Positions 10,225 through 19,381 of a stretch of DNA of 64,000 bases are shown piece after piece. Made by a program: the position numbers and the translations under genes. The notes beneath the pieces were generated by a model that worked only from the letters and a program-made list of their open reading frames with translations, ran no database searches and was not told the origin of the DNA. The stretch is taken from positions 1-64,000 of the forward strand of contig JADLFN010000017.1 of assembly GCA_020845475.1 (NCBI GenBank), in the 5' to 3' direction. This DNA is from Planctomycetota bacterium (lineage in GTDB: Bacteria; Planctomycetota; UBA8742; UBA2392). How positions within the stretch are numbered: position 1 is the stretch's first letter; the number at the start of each line of letters is the position of its first letter.

Positions 10225-10896
10225 CGGCGCGGCTTTACGCTTGTTGAGCTGCTGATTGTGGTCGGCATCATTGTGGTGCTGGCGGCGGTGCTGGTGGTCA
10301 GCTTCAGCGGCGTGTTCTCCAAGCGCGACGACGCCGTGGCCAAAACCACGATCGAAACGCTTTCGGCCAACCTGCAGAGCTACCAGACCAAGTGGCATTC
10401 CTATCCCGTGAGCACGCTCGCGGCGCTGACGGCGCAAACGCGCCTGTCCATGCCCGTGACGGATCCCAACGACACGAACATGGGCATCGAAACGCTGGTC
10501 ATCGCCCTGCGCTCGAAGAAGAACGGCGGGCCTTACCTTGATGCCACGCTGTTCGGCAGCGACGACTTCCGCAAGAACCACGACGGCGACGAACTGACCG
10601 ACAACGCCTTTGAAGTGGAAGGTGCACTGGGCCTGTTTGAAATCGTCGATCCCTGGGGCACGCCCTACGTGTACATCAACATGAACGACGTGCGCAACGG
10701 CAGCGTGAAAGAGAAAATCCAGTTCGAGGACGGCAGCAGCGAAGAACTCAAACTCGACGAGCTGCAAGAGAAGTTGAAACACCCCACCACCGGCCAATAC
10801 CCGCAGGGCTACGTCATCTGGAGTTTCGGCCCGGACAAGAAAAACGACTACGGCCGCGGTGACGACATCACCAGCTGGCCCAAATACAGCGACTAG
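10165..10896 (+). CDS. GspG-like major pseudopilin
   Basis: Prepilin motif ARRGFTLVELLIVVGIIVVLAAVLV; C-term DPWGTPYVYIN...WSFGPDKKNDYGRGDDI typical of Ca-binding GspG proteins. Confidence 0.85.
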   Translation: MQNSKFKIGSGARGGNFEFARRGFTLVELLIVVGIIVVLAAVLVVSFSGVFSKRDDAVAKTTIETLSANLQSYQTKWHSYPVSTLAALTAQTRLSMPVTDPNDTNMGIETLVIALRSKKNGGPYLDATLFGSDDFRKNHDGDELTDNAFEVEGALGLFEIVDPWGTPYVYINMNDVRNGSVKEKIQFEDGSSEELKLDELQEKLKHPTTGQYPQGYVIWSFGPDKKNDYGRGDDITSWPKYSD

Positions 10897-11001
10897 TCTT
10901 CACAGGCCGCCCTGCGGTCCGCAAGGCGGCGAGGAAGTTGCACGACCGCAGCACCGTGACAACTCGGGGCGCGGGCGGTACGATGCACTTTGAGGTGGTG
11001 G

Positions 11002-11229
11002 ATGCCTTTTGACCGGATCACAGTCGACCCAGCCAGGATGAACGGGCAGCCGTGCGTGCGCGGCATGCGCTTGACGGTCAAGCGTGTGTTGGCATTGCTG
11101 GCCCTGTATCCCGACCGAGCAGAGCTCAAGCGCGAGTACCCCGAACTTGAAGATGCCGACATACAGCAGGTTCTGGAATTCGCAGCCGCGAACATCGCTG
11201 ACGAAACGCTGCCATTGAGCGCCGCCTGA
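11002..11229 (+). CDS. DUF433-type antitoxin-like protein
   Basis: MPFDRITVDPARMNGQPCVRGMRLTVKRVLALLAL...YPELEDADIQQVLEFAAANI matches the DUF433 pattern. Confidence 0.8.
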   Translation: MPFDRITVDPARMNGQPCVRGMRLTVKRVLALLALYPDRAELKREYPELEDADIQQVLEFAAANIADETLPLSAA

Positions 11230-11288
11230 CACTGCACGCATTTTCCTTCAACCCTTGCCCCGGAGCCCGGAAGCCATACCTTCACGGC

Positions 11289-11672
11289 ATGAAGCTCTTG
11301 CTTGACCAAGGTTTGCCTTCTGCTGCCTGCGCCATTCTCAATGGCAACGGCCACGATTGTGCGCATGTGAATCAGGCAGGCCTGCAACACTCGGAAGACG
11401 CGGCCATTCTCGCATTCGCCCGTGCGGAGGGGCGTGCGGTAGTCACGCTTGACGCCGACTTCCATGCGCTGCTGGCACTTTCGGGTGAAGCTCAACCTTC
11501 GGTGGTTCGAATACGCGTCGAGGGTCTGAAGGCACCTGCGTTGGCCGCAACGCTTGAAGTCGTCCTCACCCAGTGCGGCAAGGAAATCGAGGCGGGTGCG
11601 GCGGTTTCAGTTCTGTCTCACGAAATCCGAATACACAAGTTGCCCATCGGGAAAGTGACCCAGACGCCATAG
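11289..11672 (+). CDS. DUF5615 PIN-like toxin-like protein
   Basis: MKLLLDQGLPSAACAILNGNGHDCAHV...EDAAILAFARAEGRAVVTLDADFHALL: PIN-like acidic residues; adjacent to the DUF433 gene. Confidence 0.8.
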   Translation: MKLLLDQGLPSAACAILNGNGHDCAHVNQAGLQHSEDAAILAFARAEGRAVVTLDADFHALLALSGEAQPSVVRIRVEGLKAPALAATLEVVLTQCGKEIEAGAAVSVLSHEIRIHKLPIGKVTQTP

Positions 11673-11785
11673 GTTGCCGCTTCCTGGGCGTGTAGCGGCC
11701 ACGGCAAAGGCGTGCCTGCGGGCCGAGTATCACTGTTTAAATTGTCGCGCTCCGCACTCTGTGTGGTTTCGGGTCTTCGCAGCGT

Positions 11786-12784
11786 TCAGGGGCCGGTTGT
11801 CCCAGCGACCGGCGGCACCAGTTGTTCGACCAACTGCTTGATGGCCGCTTTCTCTCTTGCGGGCGCAAACAACGGGGCCTTGGCCTTCACCTGCTTTTCG
11901 AGCCTGGCGTAGAACTTGGCGTCCGTTTCGCAGCGCGCCATCAACTTGGCCAGGCCCGCGTCGTCGCTTGGCGCAAAGAATCCTGCGTAGTCCTCGCCCA
12001 ACAGCCCGATGTTGCCGCTTACTTTCGTCGCCAGCACCGGCACGCCCAGCGCGCACGCCTCCGAGATCACGTTGGGCCCGCCCTCCTGGAACGACGACAC
12101 CACTAGCACCCTTGATTTCGCCAGCAGCGCCATGGCGCGGCTGTGCGTCAGCTCACCCAGGTATTCAAAGCGCTCGTTGAACGCGGCCTCTTCCAGCGCG
12201 GCTTTCTCCAGCTTGGGTTCAATCACGGCGCCCGCCAACTTTACGCGCACGCGCGAAGATTCCGGCAGGCGCCGCGCCGCGACAGCCGCGCGCAGCGGGT
12301 CTTTGACCGCGCGCAGGTGCGCAAGTACGCAGACGTCAAAGGTCTTGCCGGGCTTGCCTGCCGCGCGTTTTGCGGGCTCCACCGACTGATAAATCGCGCG
12401 CGCCTTGGCGCGGAAGTGCTCGGGCAAATCGGCGATCGTGCGCTCCTGCAGCGCCACGATTGCGTTGGCCAGTTCCAGCGCGCCCAAAATGGGCGCGCCC
12501 GCAGGCGCCGATACATAAAGGTCGGTGCCCGTGACCATGACGGCAATGGGCCGGCCCAGCAGCGCAGCGCGGAAGGCCGCTATCGCGTCGCCGCTTTTCA
12601 CGGCGTGAAGTGCAATCAGCAGGTCGTAGCCCTTGCCGTCGTAGTCCGTCGCAATCGTCACGCGATGGCCCAGCTCGCGCAGGAACTTCGCCCAGCGCAT
12701 GGCCGTCACGCGGTTGCCCACAGTCGAACCCGCCGGCGCTGGCGTGATAACAAGGATGTGCAGCGAGTTGGGGGATTGGGCCAT
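11786..12784 (-). CDS. senB: TIGR04348-like glycosyltransferase, putative selenosugar synthase SenB
   Basis: LHILVITPAPAGSTVGNRVTAMRWAKFLRELGHRVTI...YDLLIALHAVKSGDAI...VMVTGTDLY...AIVALQER...IYQSVEP is the SenB-type pattern; 13 nt downstream of an EgtB-like gene. Confidence 0.72.
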   Translation of the reverse strand: MAQSPNSLHILVITPAPAGSTVGNRVTAMRWAKFLRELGHRVTIATDYDGKGYDLLIALHAVKSGDAIAAFRAALLGRPIAVMVTGTDLYVSAPAGAPILGALELANAIVALQERTIADLPEHFRAKARAIYQSVEPAKRAAGKPGKTFDVCVLAHLRAVKDPLRAAVAARRLPESSRVRVKLAGAVIEPKLEKAALEEAAFNERFEYLGELTHSRAMALLAKSRVLVVSSFQEGGPNVISEACALGVPVLATKVSGNIGLLGEDYAGFFAPSDDAGLAKLMARCETDAKFYARLEKQVKAKAPLFAPAREKAAIKQLVEQLVPPVAGTTGP

Positions 12785-12797
12785 GGCGGGGGTTATA

Positions 12798-14105
12798 TCA
12801 AAGCGCGCAGGTGCGGAAGCCGGCCCAGACATCGCGGCGCTCGGGGCCGTAGTAGTTGCGCCAGGTGTTGCGGATCAGTCTTGAGCGCGTGACCCAGCAG
12901 CCGCCGCGCAGCACCTTCGTGATGCCGAACAAAGGCTTCGAGTATTCCTTATAGGGGCCGGGCTCAAAGCCGGGATATGGGCCAAACGTGTCCTGACACC
13001 ATTCCCAGGTGTTGCCGATCATTTGCCTCACGCCAAACGCTGAATCCCCTTCTGGCAGCGCGGCTACATCAATGCAGCCCATATGCCGCCAATCCTGGTT
13101 ACTGCGCTCGGGCGTGGGCGGTTCATCGCCCCATGGGAACTGGCGTTTCTTGTGTGCAAGCTGGCCGCCCTTGCCGGGCTCGCCCGATGCCGCGACTTCC
13201 CATTCAAGTTCCGTGGGCAGGCGGCGTCCGGCCCACTTGCACCAGGCCTGGGCCTCGTACCAGTTCACGTGGATGACCGGCTGGTGCGGCTCAAGCCCGA
13301 CCCACCGGTCAAAGTCGCGGCGTTGCCATTTGCCCGATTGCTTGCGCCAATAGAGCGGATGCGCGGCTTGCGCTTGCTCGCGCCAGGCCCAGCCTTCGTC
13401 GTCCCAGTACTCGCGTTTTGCGTATCCGCCGGCATCGACGAACTGCGCGAACTGTTTCTGCGTGACGGGGGCACGCGCCATGGCAAAGGGTTTAACATCG
13501 CGCTCGTGGGCCCATTGTTCGTTGTCGAACGCGAATTGCACGGGCGCAGCATGCTGCGCCCCTGCGTTTGGGACTCCCAGCATGAACTTGCCGCCGGGAA
13601 TCTTCACGTCGCCCGGCAACGCGCCCGCGCGCGGCTTCTCGGCCCTCGGCACGCCCAGCGTGGGTGCTGCAAAACCCATGGTCTGGCGCGTGTAGGTGAA
13701 GGCCTCGTCGTGCATGTCTTCGTGGAACACGGCCAGCAGGTTGCGATACCAGTCCTCGCGCGGCAATTCGCGCGCTAGCCGCGCCAGTGTGCGATCGCGC
13801 GTGGCGTACAGGTACTCCAGCAGGCGCTCACGCGGCGGAATGGGCAGGTCCCAGCGCACGTCATGGTCAATGCTGATGGAATCAAAGAGCGCGTCAGCGT
13901 TGTCAAAGAAGGGCTTTGCGTTATCGAGCGCGCGCAGCACGAAAAGCTCGTAAAAATAGGCCACATGGCCGATTTCCCAGTCCAGCGGGTTGACGATGGA
14001 CATGCGCTCGACCTTGAGCTGGCGGTCGCTCAGGTCGGCGATCAGCTCCAGGGAACGCGCCCGGGCGTCACGGATCCACTGGCTGAGGGTGGCGGTGTCA
14101 ACCAT
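12798..14105 (-). CDS. senA: EgtB-like nonheme iron enzyme (DinB_2 + FGE-sulfatase), putative selenoneine synthase SenA
   Basis: DWEIGHVAYFYELFVLR and HEDMHDEAFTYTRQTM iron-binding regions; C-term VLRGGCWVTRSRLIRNTWRNYYGPERRDVWAGFRTCAL (FGE). Start is approximate (14105 or 14111). Confidence 0.75.
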   Translation of the reverse strand: MVDTATLSQWIRDARARSLELIADLSDRQLKVERMSIVNPLDWEIGHVAYFYELFVLRALDNAKPFFDNADALFDSISIDHDVRWDLPIPPRERLLEYLYATRDRTLARLARELPREDWYRNLLAVFHEDMHDEAFTYTRQTMGFAAPTLGVPRAEKPRAGALPGDVKIPGGKFMLGVPNAGAQHAAPVQFAFDNEQWAHERDVKPFAMARAPVTQKQFAQFVDAGGYAKREYWDDEGWAWREQAQAAHPLYWRKQSGKWQRRDFDRWVGLEPHQPVIHVNWYEAQAWCKWAGRRLPTELEWEVAASGEPGKGGQLAHKKRQFPWGDEPPTPERSNQDWRHMGCIDVAALPEGDSAFGVRQMIGNTWEWCQDTFGPYPGFEPGPYKEYSKPLFGITKVLRGGCWVTRSRLIRNTWRNYYGPERRDVWAGFRTCAL

Positions 14106-14244
14106 GGTCATATCTTGCCCGGTGTGGGCTTTGGCTGGAAGCGGGCACTTCATGTTGCTTTGATAGCCGGCCAACCCGTATTTTTTCATGCTCCCGTGAG
14201 GAATTGGCCCGCGGGTGCGTTACTTTTCTGTGGTGACCGCCATA

Positions 14245-14778
14245 ATGGATGCCGCCCAAACCGAGTTGCTGGCCCGGTTCAAGCGCGGCGAAGCCGATGC
14301 GTTCGGTGCAATTTATGAGCGGTTCAAGGCCGGCCTGTATGGTTACGCCCTGAGCCTGTGCCAGGATGCCACCCAGGCCCAGGATCTGGTTCAAGAGGTG
14401 TGGCTGCGCTTCATTCAGCGGGTGGGCGATCTCGCCCCGGACGTAAAGCTGGGGCCTTACCTTTACACCGCGGTGCGCAACTCGGTGATCGATGCCGCGC
14501 GCCGGCGCAAGAGTGAGCAGGCGGCATTGCAGAACAAAGCCGCGCCGGAACTGGTGGAGCCCGCCGATCCGGTGGCGGGCGCAGAGGAGGCGGCAAGGGT
14601 AAACGCGGCTATCGCCGAGTTGCCGGATGACCAGCGTGAAACGCTTTTGCTCAAGCTTTACGGGCCTTTTACGTTCGAGGAAATGGCAGAGGTTGTTGGT
14701 GCGCCGGCAAAAACGGTGATGTCGCGATACAGGCTTGCATTGGAGAAGCTGAACAGAGCATTGGCGGAACGAGCCTAA
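14245..14778 (+). CDS. ECF-family RNA polymerase sigma factor
   Basis: ARFKRGEADAFGAIYERFKAGLYGYALSLCQDATQAQDLVQEVWLRFIQRV (region 2) and LPDDQRETLLLKLYGPFTFEEMAEVVGAPAKTVMSRYRLALEKL (region 4). Confidence 0.92.
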   Translation: MDAAQTELLARFKRGEADAFGAIYERFKAGLYGYALSLCQDATQAQDLVQEVWLRFIQRVGDLAPDVKLGPYLYTAVRNSVIDAARRRKSEQAALQNKAAPELVEPADPVAGAEEAARVNAAIAELPDDQRETLLLKLYGPFTFEEMAEVVGAPAKTVMSRYRLALEKLNRALAERA

Positions 14779-14781
14779 GGC

Positions 14782-17598
14782 ATGACGCAGGACGACACAT
14801 TTTTGAGTCGGTTGAAAGCGCCCGCGCCACCAAGCGCGGTCGATGAGACCGTTCTGGCGGCGGCGCAGGAAGCCGCGTCGAGGCTGAAGGCGGGCAACGT
14901 GGGCCGTCCCGAGGCTGTTGTCGGGGCGAAGAAGTCTTACGATGGCGTAACTAAAGGCAAAGCGGGCGCCGGTTCAGGCGCCGGGGAGTCTGCGATGGAC
15001 AGTATCGTGTTTCCGTGCCCGGCATGCGGCACCAAGTACAGCGTTCCCACTCAGCATGCGGGCAAGACTACGCCGTGCAAGAAGTGCGGCGCGAATATCA
15101 CGGTGCCCGCGCCGCAGGTGGCCAATCCCACCATCATCGGCGGCACGCGCACGATTCGCCGCTCCGATATTGAGGATGCCAGCACCTCCGAGCGCGCCGC
15201 GCCGGTGATGAAAAAGGCGACGGCGCCCGTGCCCAAACCGGGCATGAAGAAGGCCACGGCCAACTTCGGCGACGTTGACATGAAGGGCGGCGACTCGGTG
15301 CTGCGCAAAGAGGAAACGGTCGTGCAGACCCATCCTCCCGCGCGCGGCCCGGCTTCGCGCGTGCCTCCGCCGCCTGCGCGCGGCGGGCCGCGCCCGGTGC
15401 CCGGCGGACGCCCGGCCCCCATGCCCGGCCAGCCCGGCTTTGGCGCACCCAAGGCCAAGAACCCCATGCCGCTTTATCTCGGCATTGGCGGCGGCGTAGC
15501 GGTAGTCATCATCATCATCATCGTGATTGCCATGAATGCCGGCGGCAACACGCCGAGCAATAGCGTTGCGAAGGACGGCAACAAGGACAGCGGCAAGGAC
15601 GGCGGCCAGCCCCAGATCAGCGACGACGAGAAGATCCTCAAGCAGTTCGAGAACGACTCGCGCAACGAAATCGGCATGCAGACGGCAGCGGTCCGCGAGA
15701 ATTACAAGATCGCCAAGGAGAAAGCCGCGGCGGGCGGCGAGTTCGCTGACAAGTTCAAGGACTACAAGAACCAGTTCGCGCAGCTTCTTGGGCGGCGCTT
15801 GTCCGAATCCGGCGCGAACAAGAAAGACGTGCGCGACGTGGGCATCATGCTGCACGGAGACGGTTACACGGATATCGCCCGCCCGCTGCTGGAGCAGGCG
15901 CGCAAGATGATGGGCTCCGAAGACCGTTATCGCACCGTGACCGAGGAAGTCACCGGCGCCGACGGCCAGCCCACCACGCGCAAGAAGAGCGTGATCCGCG
16001 ACGACTACAAACAGATCTGCGATATCCTCGGCTATGCCCTGTACACCTGGCCGGAGGAAGAGTTCAACGACTACTACATCTGGGAGCTGGCTGAGTACAA
16101 CCCGTGGGAGCAAAAGCGCCAGCAATTGATGAGTGAAAACGGCGACGACCTGTTTTTCACCCAGGCGCAGATCAAGGAAATCAAGGTTTTGGAAGACGCC
16201 CTGACCAAGGCGGGCCAGGAACTGCGTGCCCAGGACAAGAAGGACGGCTTTGCCATTCAGGCGCGCCGCGCGTTCAACCGGTTCCGCAAGAACAACCAGG
16301 GCGGCAACTACGCCGATTTCTCACCGGCTGTGCTCGGCCGTGAGGGCGAAAAGTTTGACGACGTGTGGGATTACACCTACTGGAAACCGTTCATCGTTTA
16401 CGTCGAAAAGGCGCCCGGCCGCACAGCCACGGAGCTGCGCAAGGATTTCGCCACCAAGGCCAATTTGCTCTCGCGCCTGGCCGAGTGGTTCAAGAAGAAC
16501 CTGAAGGAGAAGTTTGACCTCAAGCGCGTGCTGCCGCTGGATGGCGACACGGTCATTCGCGACGGCCCGCTGGCCGGAAAGAAGTTCGCCACCGCGGGCG
16601 AACTGGCCGAAGCCGAGGGTTGGCCCCTTGAAGTCAACGTGCTCAAGGATGGCCAGACGTTCCAGTTGTTCCTTGAGGCGAAGATGGGCGGCGGCATTCC
16701 CGGTGCGCGCGCGTTTTACTCCAACACGCTCAAGCACGTCGTGACGTGGGATGACCCCCGCGCCGTCGAAAACGACGACCAGGCCTGGTTCAACGAAAGC
16801 GTGCTGATTCACGAGTGCTTCCACATGCTCTCGGATCATTACGCGGCCAAGCCGATTCCATGGGACTTCAAGAAAGAACGCGACGGTGAAGGCGTGCGCC
16901 GCAAGGTTTACTTCCCCAGGGAAGAACGCGCGCGCTATTACAACCTGCTCATCCAGGAAGGCCTGACGGATTCCATCGCCGGCTTCGCCAAGAAGAGCGA
17001 CGCTGAAGACACTGAGTATTACTTCATCGTCAACAACCGCGTGCGCATCAAGGACTGGCAGGGCATTTACAAGCAGTTCGACAACAACAACATATTCCGC
17101 ATCCGCGACCTTCTTGATTGCGTCCACTACGGCCACTTCACGCCCGTGGGCAACCGCGGCTTTGAACGCATCGGCATGCGCAAAAAGCACGGCGGCTACC
17201 TGCGCGACTACGGCGCCATTTACTATGCCGCGGCCTGCCAGGCTTCCGCGTTCTTCTACCATTACAAGGTAAACGGCACGCTCAAGTACCGCGACAAATG
17301 GCTCGACTACGTGAAGAAGAACTACACCGGCGCCATCGAGCTGACGAACTTCAGCCCCGAACCGGGCATCAAGATGTTCAAGGAGTGCTTCGGCATCAGC
17401 AAGGACGAAGATTTCGACAAAATGGAGGCCGAGCTGGTCAAGTGGACGCTCGAACTCCAGCCTGACGGCAGCGACGGCCTGATGGAAAAGGACGACGACG
17501 CCATCGGCGATGCGCCCGACGTACCCGCGCCCGGCAGCTACGCCCCGCGCTCCAACGAGCAATGGGCCACGCTTAGGGAAGAAGAAGCTCTGGCATAA
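14782..17598 (+). CDS. Membrane protein with MJ0042 zinc-ribbon and C-terminal HExxH (DUF1570-like) domain; possible anti-sigma partner
   Basis: FPCPACGTKYSVPTQHAGKTTPCKKCGANITVP zinc ribbon; TM LGIGGGVAVVIIIIIVIAM; LIHECFHMLSDHYAAK; starts 4 nt after the sigma factor. Confidence 0.75.
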   Translation: MTQDDTFLSRLKAPAPPSAVDETVLAAAQEAASRLKAGNVGRPEAVVGAKKSYDGVTKGKAGAGSGAGESAMDSIVFPCPACGTKYSVPTQHAGKTTPCKKCGANITVPAPQVANPTIIGGTRTIRRSDIEDASTSERAAPVMKKATAPVPKPGMKKATANFGDVDMKGGDSVLRKEETVVQTHPPARGPASRVPPPPARGGPRPVPGGRPAPMPGQPGFGAPKAKNPMPLYLGIGGGVAVVIIIIIVIAMNAGGNTPSNSVAKDGNKDSGKDGGQPQISDDEKILKQFENDSRNEIGMQTAAVRENYKIAKEKAAAGGEFADKFKDYKNQFAQLLGRRLSESGANKKDVRDVGIMLHGDGYTDIARPLLEQARKMMGSEDRYRTVTEEVTGADGQPTTRKKSVIRDDYKQICDILGYALYTWPEEEFNDYYIWELAEYNPWEQKRQQLMSENGDDLFFTQAQIKEIKVLEDALTKAGQELRAQDKKDGFAIQARRAFNRFRKNNQGGNYADFSPAVLGREGEKFDDVWDYTYWKPFIVYVEKAPGRTATELRKDFATKANLLSRLAEWFKKNLKEKFDLKRVLPLDGDTVIRDGPLAGKKFATAGELAEAEGWPLEVNVLKDGQTFQLFLEAKMGGGIPGARAFYSNTLKHVVTWDDPRAVENDDQAWFNESVLIHECFHMLSDHYAAKPIPWDFKKERDGEGVRRKVYFPREERARYYNLLIQEGLTDSIAGFAKKSDAEDTEYYFIVNNRVRIKDWQGIYKQFDNNNIFRIRDLLDCVHYGHFTPVGNRGFERIGMRKKHGGYLRDYGAIYYAAACQASAFFYHYKVNGTLKYRDKWLDYVKKNYTGAIELTNFSPEPGIKMFKECFGISKDEDFDKMEAELVKWTLELQPDGSDGLMEKDDDAIGDAPDVPAPGSYAPRSNEQWATLREEEALA

Positions 17599-17665
17599 CA
17601 ATCAGGCGGCGGCGAAAGCCGCCGCCTTGCTTATCAAGAACCTTTCGGGCGACTTCTACGTTTCA

Positions 17666-19252
17666 ATGGCCATGAACACCGCTCCCATTGTCCGGCTGGC
17701 CCTGCTCAGCGCTCTTGCGCTGCTGCTTTGCCAGCAACCGGGCCGCAGCCAGGAAAGCACCGAGCGCGGCATCTTTGACTGGATCGAAGAAGAAGCGCCG
17801 CAAGAGCGGGTGAAGTACACCTGGCCCGAAGAGGAGTTCGAAGAGTACTACCAGTGGGAATTGCCCACCTGGACTGCGTGGGAGAGGAAACGACAAGAGC
17901 TGTTCAATCTAGTCGACGGCGATCTTCTGACACGCGAGCAGCTCAGGGAAATCAAGCCACTCGAAGAAGCCCTGATCGCGGAAGGCCGAGCGCTGCGCGA
18001 GCAGGACAAGAAAGATGGTTACGCCATAGCCGCGCGCAAGGCCTGGGTTCGGTTCACGCGCCAAAACTCCGATTCCAACAAGCATGCGGATTTCTCACCG
18101 GCAAGGCTGGGGCGCGAGGGCGAGAAGTTCGACGATGTCTGGACCTACAGCTACAGCCGTCCCTTCGTGGTGTACTTCGAGAAAACCGCAGGCCAGGACT
18201 TCAAGAAAGCCGCTGACGAAGTGAACGCGATCACGAACCTGCTGCGTCAAGAAGAGGTCTGGTTTCGCGCCAACTTCATCGAACCCTTCGCGCTCAAACG
18301 CGTGCTGCCCATTGAGGGCCCCACACAGGTGATGAACGGCCCGTTACGCGGCACTAAGTTCGCAACACCCGGCGAGCTGGCCGAAGCCGAAGGCTGGCCG
18401 CTCGAGATCATCATGGTCAAAAACAGCGAGACGTTTCAGTCGCTGCTGGGTGAAGTGGGCGCGGGCATTCCCGGTGTTCGCGCTTTCTACAGAGCGCCCT
18501 TGCAGCGCATGTTGTGCTGGCACGATGCCACCCCTGCAGAAAACGAGGAGCAGGAATGGTTTCGCCAGAGCGCGTTGATTCACGAGTGCTTCCACATGCT
18601 CTCCGACTACTACGCCGCCAAGCCGCTGCCTTGGCACTTCAAGAAAGGGCGCAACGAGCAGGGCCTGCGCGTCAAAGATTGGTTCCCCACTGAGGAGCGC
18701 TCCCGTTTCTGCAACTTGCTGGTGCTCGAGGGCCTGGCCGATGCCGCGGCCGGCTTCAGCAACGAAGGCGATGGCGCACAGGTGAAATACACGTTCGGGC
18801 AGATGAACCGCCTGCGCGTCAAGGACTGGCAGAGCGCTTACAAGCAGCTGGGCAACCAGAACCTGTTTCGCATCCGCGACCTGCTGGACTGCGTGCACTA
18901 CGGCCACTTCAGCGCTACGGGCCGTCGCTGCTGGGAACGAACGGGCATGAAGCAGAAGATGAACGGGTTCCCGCGCGACGCTTCGATTTACATTGGCATC
19001 TACTACGCGACAGCCTCCACCGCGGTTTCGTTCTTCAATGAGTTCACCGAAAACGGCGCCTTCAAGTACCGCGACAAGTGGCTGGCCTATGTCAAAGCGG
19101 CCTACACCGGCGGCATTGAAATGACCGACTACAGCCCCGAGCCCGGCCGCAAAGCCTTCAAAGAAGCGCTCGGCATCACCGGTGACGAGGACTTCGACAA
19201 AGTCGAGGCTGAGTTCGTGCAGTGGGCGCAAAACCTGAAACTGCCGGAGTGA
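17666..19252 (+). CDS. Secreted paralog of the preceding HExxH protein
   Basis: Signal peptide MAMNTAPIVRLALLSALALLLCQQPGRSQ; strong similarity to the C-terminal part of 14782-17598 (TWPEEEF..YY.WEL, DFSPA.LGREGEKFDDVW, LIHECFHMLSD.YAAKP). Confidence 0.8.
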   Translation: MAMNTAPIVRLALLSALALLLCQQPGRSQESTERGIFDWIEEEAPQERVKYTWPEEEFEEYYQWELPTWTAWERKRQELFNLVDGDLLTREQLREIKPLEEALIAEGRALREQDKKDGYAIAARKAWVRFTRQNSDSNKHADFSPARLGREGEKFDDVWTYSYSRPFVVYFEKTAGQDFKKAADEVNAITNLLRQEEVWFRANFIEPFALKRVLPIEGPTQVMNGPLRGTKFATPGELAEAEGWPLEIIMVKNSETFQSLLGEVGAGIPGVRAFYRAPLQRMLCWHDATPAENEEQEWFRQSALIHECFHMLSDYYAAKPLPWHFKKGRNEQGLRVKDWFPTEERSRFCNLLVLEGLADAAAGFSNEGDGAQVKYTFGQMNRLRVKDWQSAYKQLGNQNLFRIRDLLDCVHYGHFSATGRRCWERTGMKQKMNGFPRDASIYIGIYYATASTAVSFFNEFTENGAFKYRDKWLAYVKAAYTGGIEMTDYSPEPGRKAFKEALGITGDEDFDKVEAEFVQWAQNLKLPE

Positions 19253-19381
19253 CGACTGCGCCGGCACCCTGGCAATCCCACGCCTGCCCCCCTGTAAATC
19301 GCGGGGCTGCGCCGCTATCATCGTGCGGCTCAAGGGCCTTGCCCAACATCGCCTTCCGAAGTTACAGAGTGCGTAAGCCGC

